Shown here: one piece after another, positions 57,508 to 64,000 of the stretch
How positions within the stretch are numbered: the stretch's first letter is position 1
Layout: every line of letters begins with the position of its first letter
Source of the DNA: Oxalobacteraceae bacterium OTU3CAMAD1
Lineage (GTDB): Bacteria; Pseudomonadota; Gammaproteobacteria; Burkholderiales; Burkholderiaceae_D
Assembly: GCA_024123915.1 (NCBI GenBank)
Contig: CP099650.1
Span: 3,844,001 to 3,908,000, forward strand
Direction: 5' to 3'
Length of the DNA: 64,000 nucleotides
Program-made: the position numbers and the translations under genes
The notes under the pieces: generated by a model
The model's database searches: none
What the model was told of the DNA's origin: nothing
The model's input: the letters and a program-made list of their open reading frames with translations, nothing else

Positions 57508-58703
57508 AAAATCAACTGAAGCACGCGCCGACAGCGGTGCATTTGCCCGCCGATCTGCCGCAGGCCTTGCTTATCGGCCGTGTGTGGCGCGATGACGTGA
57601 ATGGCCCATGCGTGGTGGTCGTGCGCGACGGCGAAGTATTCGATATCACGGCGAGCAGCGCCACCGTGGCCGATCTGCTGGACAGGGAAGATGCCGCCGG
57701 TTTCGCGCGCGCCGCACAGGGCGAGTCGCTGGGACGGGTGGAGGCGCTGATCGAGGCCGCGCTAGGCGCGGATGCTGCGACGCGCAGCCCGCGCCTGCTG
57801 GCGCCTTGCGACGTGCAGGCTATCAAGGCTTGCGGCGTCACCTTCGCGGTCAGTCTGCTCGAACGTGTGATCGAAGAACAGGCCGGCGGCGACGCGGCGC
57901 GCGCCGACGCGCTGCGCAGCACCCTGCTCAAGGATATCGGCGCCGACCTGTCGGCCATCAAACCCGGCTCGCCGGAAGCGGAAAAGCTCAAGCAGCAGTT
58001 CATCGAGCGCGGCGCCTGGTCGCAGTATATGGAAGTGGGCATCGGGCCATATGCGGAGGTGTTCTCCAAGGCGCAACCCATGTCGGCGGTCGGCTTTGGC
58101 GCCGATGTCGGCCTGCATCCGGATTCGAAGTGGAACAACCCCGAGCCGGAGATCGTGCTGGCAGTGAACAGCCGCGCACAGGCGGTGGGCGCCACGCTCG
58201 GCAACGACGTCAACCTGCGCGACATCGAAGGACGCAGCGCGCTTTTGCTGGGTAAAGCCAAGGATAACAACGGCTCCTGCGGCATGGGGCCATTCATTCG
58301 CCTGTTCGACGGTTCCTTTACCATCGACACCGTGCGCAACGCCGAACTGCGTCTGCTGATCGAGGGCGCCGAAGACAGCTTCCGCCTGGACGGCGAGAGC
58401 CGCATGCGCGAAATCAGCCGCGATCCGCTGGACCTGGTGGCACAAACCGCCGGCGCGCACCATCAGTACCCCGACGGCTTCATGCTCTTCCTCGGCACGA
58501 TGTTCTCGCCGATCAAAGACCGTGGCGCACCGGGGGCGGGTTTCACCCACAAGCTGGGAGACCGGGTGAGCATCGCCAGTCCTTCGCTCGGTACGCTGGT
58601 CAATCATGTACAGCGCAGCGACGCCATCGCGCCATGGACGTTCGGCGTGCGCGCGCTGTACCGCAATCTGGCGCAACGCGGCCTGTTGGGGGATATAACT
58701 TAA
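57504..58703 (+). CDS. FAH-family 2-keto-3-deoxyaldonate dehydratase (XylX-like)
   Basis: A 399-residue protein of the FAH superfamily with the long N-terminal part seen in 2-keto-3-deoxy-D-xylonate/arabinonate dehydratases. The motif [13 protein letters not shown] carries the acidic metal ligands, with [26 protein letters not shown] and FLGTMFSP downstream. In the Weimberg pathway it makes alpha-ketoglutarate semialdehyde from 2-keto-3-deoxyxylonate. It sits directly before the xylose dehydrogenase gene, which supports that role; action on the glucarate-derived keto acid cannot be excluded. Confidence 0.8.
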   Translation: MKNQLKHAPTAVHLPADLPQALLIGRVWRDDVNGPCVVVVRDGEVFDITASSATVADLLDREDAAGFARAAQGESLGRVEALIEAALGADAATRSPRLLAPCDVQAIKACGVTFAVSLLERVIEEQAGGDAARADALRSTLLKDIGADLSAIKPGSPEAEKLKQQFIERGAWSQYMEVGIGPYAEVFSKAQPMSAVGFGADVGLHPDSKWNNPEPEIVLAVNSRAQAVGATLGNDVNLRDIEGRSALLLGKAKDNNGSCGMGPFIRLFDGSFTIDTVRNAELRLLIEGAEDSFRLDGESRMREISRDPLDLVAQTAGAHHQYPDGFMLFLGTMFSPIKDRGAPGAGFTHKLGDRVSIASPSLGTLVNHVQRSDAIAPWTFGVRALYRNLAQRGLLGDIT

Positions 58704-58747
58704 CTAGCTTCATAGCGGGACCTGACTCAAACTAAAATAAAACGGAG

Positions 58748-59554
58748 ATGAACAAGATGGTCCAAGCAACTTCCGCAGAGAAGAAGATGGTGTATGCGAC
58801 GTATCCGAACCTGGCCGACAAGCGGGTGTTGATCACCGGCGGCGGCACCGGTATCGGTGCGGCGCTGGTGGAGGCATTTGCCGCGCAGGGCGCGCAGGTG
58901 TGCTTCATCGATATCGTGGAGGAAGCGTCGCGTGAGCTGGCGTCCAGCCTCGGCGCGGCCAAGCATCCGCCGCGCTTTTTTCACTGCGACCTGACCGACC
59001 TCGATGCGCTGGCGCGGGTGATGGCCACGATCGAAAGCGAGTGCGGCGCCGTGGAAATCATGGTCAACAACGCCGCCAACGATCACCGGCATGAAGTCCA
59101 GGAAGTCACCCAAAAGTATTGGGACGAGAGCATGGCCGTCAATCTGCGGCACCAGTTCTTCTGCGCGCAGGCCGTGGCGCCGGGCATGAAGGCCGCCGGC
59201 ACGGGCGTGATCCTGAATTTCGGTTCGATCTCTTGGCATCTGGCCTTGCCGAAGCTGACGCTGTACGTGACGGCCAAAGCCGCGATCGAGGGCATGACGC
59301 GCGGACTTGCGCGCGAACTCGGTCCGTTCGGCATCCGCGTCAACTGCATCATCCCCGGATCGGTGCGGACGCCGCGCCAGATGGCGCTGTGGCATACGCC
59401 GGAGGGCGAACAGGAAATCCTCGATGCGCAATGTCTGCGCGAGCGGGTGGAGCCGGAGGATATCGCCGCGATGACGCTGTTCCTGGCGTCGGACAACGCC
59501 GGCCGCTGTTCCGGCCGGGATTACTTCGTCGATGCAGGGTGGTACGGCGCATGA
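58748..59554 (+). CDS. xylB: D-xylose 1-dehydrogenase, SDR family (XylB-like)
   Basis: A 268-residue short-chain dehydrogenase. It has a GGGTGIG cofactor loop (31-37), NNAAND, a serine in GSISWHLAL, and the catalytic Y173-x3-K177. The text NNAANDHRHEV, YWDESMAVNLRHQFFCAQAVAPGMK and DYFVDAGW closely follows Caulobacter XylB, which oxidises xylose to xylonolactone with NAD. Three in-frame starts (58748, 58757, 58787) are possible; GGAG at 58744-58747 best suits 58757, and 58787 gives the Caulobacter-like N terminus. It overlaps xylC by four bases. Confidence 0.87.
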   Translation: MNKMVQATSAEKKMVYATYPNLADKRVLITGGGTGIGAALVEAFAAQGAQVCFIDIVEEASRELASSLGAAKHPPRFFHCDLTDLDALARVMATIESECGAVEIMVNNAANDHRHEVQEVTQKYWDESMAVNLRHQFFCAQAVAPGMKAAGTGVILNFGSISWHLALPKLTLYVTAKAAIEGMTRGLARELGPFGIRVNCIIPGSVRTPRQMALWHTPEGEQEILDAQCLRERVEPEDIAAMTLFLASDNAGRCSGRDYFVDAGWYGA

Positions 59555-60423
59555 GCACATTCCAAATTGAACCCGAATGCATTTGGCCCCTGGCTGCGAC
59601 CCTGGGCGAAGGCCCGGTATGGCACGCGGAGAACAATGCCCTGTATTTTGTCGATATCAAACAGCACAAGGTGCACCGCTGCGGCGAGGACGGCGGCTTG
59701 CGTCAGAGCTGGAGCCTGCCCGATGAAGTAGGCTTCGCACTGCCGATGCGCGGCGGCGATTTCGTTTGCGGCCTGCCGGGGCAGCTGATGCGGTTTTCGT
59801 TCGACAGCGGCGCCCTGGACCTGCTGCATGAAGTGGAGACGGATTTGCCTGGCAACCGTTTAAACGACGGTTATATCGACCGTCACGGCGCCTTGTGGTT
59901 CGGCTCCATGGACAACGGCGAGGTACAAGCCAGCGGTTCGTTGTACCGCGTGCAGCGCAAGGGACAGCCGCGCCGCAAGGACAAGGGCTATGTCATCACC
60001 AACGGGCCGGCCTGCAGCCCGGATGGCCGCACCTTCTATCACACCGACACGCTCGAGAAGACCATCTACGCCTTCGATATCGACGATGCCGGCCATTTGA
60101 CCAACAAGCGAGTGTTCGTGCGGATCGCGGGCGAAGGCTACCCGGACGGCACGACCGTCGATTCCGACGGCGCCGTGTGGATCGCCTTGTTCGCCGGTGC
60201 GCGCATCGAGCGCTATTCGGCACAGGGTGAGTTGATCGACACGGTGCCTATGCCTTGTTCGAACATCACCAAGATCGCGTTCGGCGGTCATGACCTGCGG
60301 ACGGTGTTCGTCACCACCGCGCGCAAGGGTTTGTCGGAGGAGGCCTTGGCTACCCAGCCGCTGGCCGGCGGTTTGTTCCGCTTCCGCGTGCCTACGCCAG
60401 GCCAGATCCAGCATCAGTTCTGA
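59551..60423 (+). CDS. xylC: Xylono-/gluconolactonase, SMP-30 family (XylC-like)
   Basis: A 290-residue six-bladed propeller lactonase. Metal ligands are suggested by LGEGPVW (Glu), NRLNDGYIDRHGALWFGSMD (Asn/Asp) and PDGTTVDSDGAVWIALF (Asp). It hydrolyses the xylonolactone made by the preceding XylB. It begins on an ATGA overlap with xylB. A longer upstream frame starting within xylB is not real. Confidence 0.87.
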   Translation: MSTFQIEPECIWPLAATLGEGPVWHAENNALYFVDIKQHKVHRCGEDGGLRQSWSLPDEVGFALPMRGGDFVCGLPGQLMRFSFDSGALDLLHEVETDLPGNRLNDGYIDRHGALWFGSMDNGEVQASGSLYRVQRKGQPRRKDKGYVITNGPACSPDGRTFYHTDTLEKTIYAFDIDDAGHLTNKRVFVRIAGEGYPDGTTVDSDGAVWIALFAGARIERYSAQGELIDTVPMPCSNITKIAFGGHDLRTVFVTTARKGLSEEALATQPLAGGLFRFRVPTPGQIQHQF

Positions 60424-60457
60424 AAACGGGGTTTTCATACCCCTGAAATCGTTTTCA
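60421..60457. promoter_or_regulatory. Two adjacent LacI-type dyads before the GH3 gene
   Basis: TGAAAACGGGGTTTTCA (60421-60437) is a perfect 7-bp dyad around GGG and overlaps the xylC stop codon. TGAAATCGTTTTCA (60444-60457) fits the LacI/GalR consensus TGWAANCGNTNWCA in full. TATTAT (60458-60463) directly after it could be a -10 element, so a repressor bound here would block GH3 transcription. Confidence 0.55.
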
Positions 60458-60531
60458 TATTATAGTAAACGAAAAGTATCAGTAAAAGTAGCACAGGTAA
60501 AACCAACTAAAAACATTTGGAGACGCAGCAC

Positions 60532-62916
60532 ATGAAAAGTAACCGCAGGCAGTTCCTGTCCTCGATGACCGGCGTCGCCGGCCTGTCCGTGATGTCGGCG
60601 CCAATGGCGCTGGCGGCGGCCGCGCAGGCGCCTTACAAGAATCCTTCGCTGCCGCTGGAAAAGCGCGTGGACGATCTGCTGGGCCGCATGACGCTGGACG
60701 AAAAGATCGCCCAGCTGCAGTGCATCTGGCAAAAGAAAACCGAGATGCAGGACGCCGCCGGCGAGTTCTCCGCCGAGAAGGCCAAAAAGAACTACCCTAA
60801 CGGCATGGGCATGTTGGGCCGTCCTTCCGACCGTCAGCTCGGCCAGGCGGCCGGCGCCGGCGACACCGGCGAAAAAGCCAACCGCAATGCGCTGGAGACG
60901 GCGAACTACGTCAACGCGGCGCAAAAATGGGCGGTCGAGCAGACCCGCCTTGGCATTCCGATGCTGACGCACGAGGAAGCGCTGCACGGCTACGTGGCGC
61001 GCGACGCCACCAGCTTCCCGCAGGCGATCGGCCTGGCGTCGTCGTTCGACCCTGAGATGGTCGAGAAGATTTTCAGCGTGGCGGCGCGCGAGATGCGCGT
61101 GCGCGGCGCCAATCTGGCGCTGGCACCGGTGGTCGACGTGGCGCGCGAACCGCGCTGGGGACGCATCGAGGAAACTTACGGCGAGGACCCGTACCTGTGC
61201 GGCGAGATGGGCAAGGCGGCGGTGATCGGCTTCGCCGGCAAGGACAAGATTCTGGCCAAGGACAAGGTCTTCGTCACGCTCAAGCACATGACGGGCCACG
61301 GCCAGCCGGAGAGCGGCACCAACATCGGCCCGGCCGAAATCAGCGAGCGCACCTTGCGCGAGGATTTCTTCCCGCCGTTCGAAAAACTGATCAAGGAAAC
61401 CAACGTCGGGGCGGTCATGCCGTCGTATAACGAGATCGGCGGCATCCCTTCGCACGCCAACCACTGGTTGCTGCACAAGGTGCTGCGCGAGGAGTGGGGC
61501 TTCAAGGGGCTGACCGTGTCCGACTATTTCGGCATCAAGGAACTGGTCACGCGTCACAAACTGGCTGTCGACGCCAAGGAAGCCGGCTTGCTGGCATTCA
61601 AAGCCGGCGTAGATGTCGAAACCCCTGACGGCGAGGGCTATCTGGCCCTGGCGGCGCTGGTGAAGGAAAAGCGCATCAGCGAAAAAGAGATCGATGTCGT
61701 GGTGCGCCGCGTGCTGACCTTGAAGTTCCAGGCCGGCCTGTTCGAGCAGCCTTACGTCGACGCCAAGGTGGCCGACAGCTTGACCGCGACGCCGGACGCG
61801 ATCGCGCTGGCGCGCCTGTCCGCGACGCGCACGCCGGTGCTGCTGAAGAACGACAAGGGCCTGCTGCCGCTGAACGCCAAGAAGGTCGGCAAGGTGCTGC
61901 TGCTCGGGACCCACGCCAAGGATACGCCGATCGGCGGATACTCCGATATACCGCGCCATGTGGTGTCGATCTACGACGGCTTGCTGGCGGAGAGCAAGGC
62001 GCAGGGCTTCGAGCTGGCGTATTCGGAAGGTGTGCGCATCACCGAGGAGCGCATCTGGGGCAAGGACGAGATCAAGTTCGTCAAGCCGGAGGTCAATGCG
62101 AAGCTGATCGCCGATGCGGTGCAGGCGGCGAAATCGGCGGACACCATCATCATGGTCCTGGGCGACAACGAACAGACCAGCCGCGAGGCGTGGGCCGACG
62201 AGCATTTGGGCGACCGCGCGAGCCTCGATTTGATGGGCCAGCAGAACGATCTGGCAGCGGCGATTTTCGCGCTGGGCAAGCCGACCGTCGTGTTCCTGCT
62301 GAACGGCCGTCCGCTGTCGGTCAACCTGCTGGCGGAGAAGGCCGATGCGCTGATCGAGGGCTGGTACATGGGGCAGGAGACCGGCCATGCGGCTGCCGAC
62401 CTGCTGTTCGGCCGCGCCAACCCAGGTGGCAAGCTGCCGGTGTCGATCGCGCGCAATGTCGGTCAACTGCCGGTGTTTTACAACCATAAGCCGTCGGCGC
62501 GTCGTGGGTATATCGATGGCAGCACCAAGCCCTTGTATCCGTTCGGCTTTGGACTGAGCTACACGACGTTCGATATCTCGGCGCCGCGTTTGACCAAGGC
62601 CTCGATCGGCATCGCCGGCTCGACGTCGGTGCAGGTGGATGTGACCAACACCGGCAAGCTGGCGGGTGACGAGGTTGTGCAGATCTATATTCGGGATGAC
62701 GTCAGTTCGGCGACGCGCGCGGTGTTGGAATTGAAGGCGTTTAAGCGTGTGACGTTGCAGCCGGGCGAGAAGCGCACGCTGACGTTCGATATCAAACCGT
62801 CGGATTTGTGGTTCTTTAATGCGCAGATGAAGCGGGTGGTGGAGCCGGGTAGTTTTACCATTCACGCCGGTCCGGATAGCGTGAAGTTGAAGTCCGTGAA
62901 GTTGATGGTGGGGTAA
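60532..62916 (+). CDS. GH3 glycoside hydrolase (beta-xylosidase/beta-glucosidase), exported
   Basis: A 794-residue family 3 enzyme. The N terminus NRRQFLSSMTGVAGLSVM looks like a Tat signal, pointing to export in folded form. The catalytic nucleophile is D331 in GLTVSDYFG, inside the N-terminal barrel (about 45-370), followed by the GH3 C-terminal domain (about 430-650) and a fibronectin III-like domain (about 690-790). The start at 60532 has GGAG nine bases upstream. By position it most likely releases xylose from xylo-oligosaccharides, but beta-glucosidase activity is possible. Confidence 0.9.
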   Translation: MKSNRRQFLSSMTGVAGLSVMSAPMALAAAAQAPYKNPSLPLEKRVDDLLGRMTLDEKIAQLQCIWQKKTEMQDAAGEFSAEKAKKNYPNGMGMLGRPSDRQLGQAAGAGDTGEKANRNALETANYVNAAQKWAVEQTRLGIPMLTHEEALHGYVARDATSFPQAIGLASSFDPEMVEKIFSVAAREMRVRGANLALAPVVDVAREPRWGRIEETYGEDPYLCGEMGKAAVIGFAGKDKILAKDKVFVTLKHMTGHGQPESGTNIGPAEISERTLREDFFPPFEKLIKETNVGAVMPSYNEIGGIPSHANHWLLHKVLREEWGFKGLTVSDYFGIKELVTRHKLAVDAKEAGLLAFKAGVDVETPDGEGYLALAALVKEKRISEKEIDVVVRRVLTLKFQAGLFEQPYVDAKVADSLTATPDAIALARLSATRTPVLLKNDKGLLPLNAKKVGKVLLLGTHAKDTPIGGYSDIPRHVVSIYDGLLAESKAQGFELAYSEGVRITEERIWGKDEIKFVKPEVNAKLIADAVQAAKSADTIIMVLGDNEQTSREAWADEHLGDRASLDLMGQQNDLAAAIFALGKPTVVFLLNGRPLSVNLLAEKADALIEGWYMGQETGHAAADLLFGRANPGGKLPVSIARNVGQLPVFYNHKPSARRGYIDGSTKPLYPFGFGLSYTTFDISAPRLTKASIGIAGSTSVQVDVTNTGKLAGDEVVQIYIRDDVSSATRAVLELKAFKRVTLQPGEKRTLTFDIKPSDLWFFNAQMKRVVEPGSFTIHAGPDSVKLKSVKLMVG

Positions 62917-62940
62917 TTAGGAGGGGCCGCTGGCGGCTCC

Positions 62941-62978
62941 TGGCGGATTACGCCGTTCCGGCTAATCCGCCCTACGTG
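62941..62978. repeat. REP-like palindromic repeat, copy B
   Basis: TGGCGGATTACGCCG then CGGCTAATCCGCCCTACGT. It is the same element as copy A, 25 bases after the GH3 stop and in the opposite sense to copy C 58 bases further on. Together B and C form an inverted pair, as in REP doublets or BIMEs. Confidence 0.85.
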
Positions 62979-63035
62979 ACTCTTCGAGGGATCGCGTGTG
63001 CGTTGTCTTAGGTGATGTCTGCCTACCTCGGAATC

Positions 63036-63072
63036 ACGTAGGGCGGATTAGCGCGAAGCGCGTAATCCGCCA
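63036..63072. repeat. REP-like palindromic repeat, copy C (inverted)
   Basis: ACGTAGGGCGGATTAGCGCG then AAGCGCGTAATCCGCCA. The arms form a near-perfect stem, and the unit is inverted relative to copies A and B. It lies eight bases before the stop codon of the convergent GH35-like gene and may also end transcription from both sides. Confidence 0.85.
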
Positions 63073-63079
63073 TCTTGAC

Positions 63080-64000
63080 TTACCGGTAGCGGTACAATTT
63101 CACCTTCTGCATCGTGAAGTCCCCCGTCACCAGCATGATCTGCCGGCCCTGGTGGATTTCGTCGCCATTGAGCCAGCGACCATCTTTCCATTTGCCGTTC
63201 TCGTAGGTCCCTTCGGTCACCTTTTCAAGGCCCACCAAATCCCCCGCGCCGGTGGCGTCGGTGAACTTCACCGTCAGCCCTTTACCCGCCAGCAGGAACT
63301 CGTCGTCCGACAGTTTGATGATCAAACCGCCGCAACCCTCCAGATCCTTGCTGTCCGTCTTGGCCCAAGGGTTGCTGAAGCTGACCTGCAAGTTAAAGCC
63401 GCCCATCGTCACCTGCTGCGGCGAAGCATCCACCACGCCGTCATACGACACCTTGGCCTTGAAGCCGCGCATATTGCCGCTGCCTTGCACCTGGTTGATC
63501 AAAGGCGTCAACTGACGCAGCAGGCGATACGCCTTCGGCAGCGGGTCGGTAGGCTCGCTGTCCTCGACGCCGAACGGCGAGAAGCCGAACGCGTCGAACT
63601 CGCCGATCGCGTAGAAAGCCTTGGCCGCCGCGTCATGCCGGCCGGCGTTGTCGGCCTCCGGCACAAACAGCGGATTGTCCGCCCGCTTGAACTGCGGCGC
63701 CCATTCGGTGAAGTTGGGGAAGTAGGTGTCGATTGCCAGCACGTCGATGGACGGCGCGCCTGCCTTCCAGATATCGAACAGGTGCGGCAGCGGACCGGCG
63801 CTCGGATACTCGCCAGGCTTTTTGCCGGGCCGGTTCAGCGCCGCGTTGACGTACATCGGCAGCGGATAGGCGGCCTTGCCGGCGGCCGTCATGGTTTCCA
63901 CAAAGGTGGCGTAGCCCCAGGCCTGGAAAACCTCCTCGGCGGCGATCGACGTGCCGAACACCTCGGCCCAGGTGCCGCTGGCGCGATTTCCGTTGGCGGC
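63080..64000 (-). CDS. GH35/DUF5597 beta-galactosidase-like protein (C-terminal part, partial)
   Basis: The frame is open to the right edge, so only about the last 306 residues are visible. The text GTSIAAEEVFQAWGYATFVE, YPLPMYVNAALNRPGKKPGEYPSAGP, and DTYFPNFTEW is that of the barrel half of GH35 proteins with a DUF5597 C-terminal domain, such as the Cellvibrio xyloglucan beta-galactosidase. The C terminus is a beta-rich DUF5597 domain ending KVKLYRYR. An exported galactosidase acting on hemicellulose side chains is likely. The start and signal peptide are outside the window. Confidence 0.8.
   Translation of the reverse strand, partial: AANGNRASGTWAEVFGTSIAAEEVFQAWGYATFVETMTAAGKAAYPLPMYVNAALNRPGKKPGEYPSAGPLPHLFDIWKAGAPSIDVLAIDTYFPNFTEWAPQFKRADNPLFVPEADNAGRHDAAAKAFYAIGEFDAFGFSPFGVEDSEPTDPLPKAYRLLRQLTPLINQVQGSGNMRGFKAKVSYDGVVDASPQQVTMGGFNLQVSFSNPWAKTDSKDLEGCGGLIIKLSDDEFLLAGKGLTVKFTDATGAGDLVGLEKVTEGTYENGKWKDGRWLNGDEIHQGRQIMLVTGDFTMQKVKLYRYR

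Overview
Organism and overall character: GC-rich, densely packed DNA with many four-base ATGA/GTGA gene overlaps, Gram-negative surface proteins (porin, DUF1302, CbtA/CbtB, RND/MMPL, Tat and Sec signal peptides, lipoboxes) and gene sets typical of soil and plant-associated Betaproteobacteria. The gene order of the flavonoid cluster resembles that of Herbaspirillum, so a member of Oxalobacteraceae (Massilia, Duganella or similar) is the best guess. This is inferred from gene content only. No tRNA, rRNA, CRISPR array, transposase or prophage was seen. The window is a series of catabolic and biosynthetic modules, each with its own regulator or riboswitch. Left end (1-3787): the end of an ABC permease of the DUF3526 type; a Fur-family regulator with a run of histidines; a tandem glycine riboswitch driving a DadA-type amino-acid dehydrogenase; a DUF1801 protein; and an IclR/PcaR-type regulator. 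Shikimate-type module (3788-9100): a perfect 12-bp inverted repeat sits between the IclR gene and a divergent operon. The operon holds an HPPD-like VOC protein, an AroE-like dehydrogenase, a TIM-barrel protein resembling 3-dehydroshikimate dehydratase, a porin and a ShiA-like MHS transporter. The likely job is uptake of shikimate or related acids and conversion toward protocatechuate. The two halves of a QuiC1-type enzyme appear here as separate genes. Flavonoid-type module (9119-25015): a NodD/FdeR-like LysR gene faces a 13-gene same-strand run. It begins with a membrane group (DUF1302, DUF1329, YCF48-like beta-propeller, MMPL/RND). It continues with an alpha/beta C-C hydrolase, extradiol dioxygenase, Rieske ferredoxin, FAD monooxygenase, MFS, cyclase, cupin, FAH-family and epimerase proteins. 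From the dioxygenase onward the order matches the Herbaspirillum seropedicae fde (naringenin) operon as I recall it. Middle (25016-28432): secreted RNase T2, a dCACHE-like GGDEF diguanylate cyclase and a GNAT acetyltransferase. Cobalamin module (28480-45187): a near-consensus promoter and a B12 riboswitch lead into cbtB-cbtA-ferredoxin-cobN-chlID-cbiE-cbiX/C-cbiD-cobI-cobM-cbiG-cobJ/K-cobW-hupE. It mixes aerobic-type chelatase (CobN plus a ChlI/D fusion) with anaerobic-type enzymes (CbiX, CbiD, CbiG), contains gene fusions, and has very His-rich inserts in CobN and CobW. cbiT is not in the window. Spacer genes (45188-48362): a DUF4394 lipoprotein made of two repeats, a zinc-metalloprotease-like protein and a small Pro/Thr-rich lipoprotein. 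Glucuronoxylan module (48363-64000): on the minus strand, an SGNH esterase, a GH115 and a GH67 alpha-glucuronidase and a LacI regulator. Divergently on the plus strand are a glucarate dehydratase, a XylX-type FAH-family dehydratase, XylB and XylC of the Weimberg pathway and a GH3 enzyme. A convergent, truncated GH35/DUF5597 gene closes the window. Candidate LacI-type operators and three REP-like palindromic repeats lie in the intergenic gaps. Together these genes would remove side-chain glucuronic acid and acyl groups from xylan, release xylose, and oxidise both sugars toward alpha-ketoglutarate semialdehyde.
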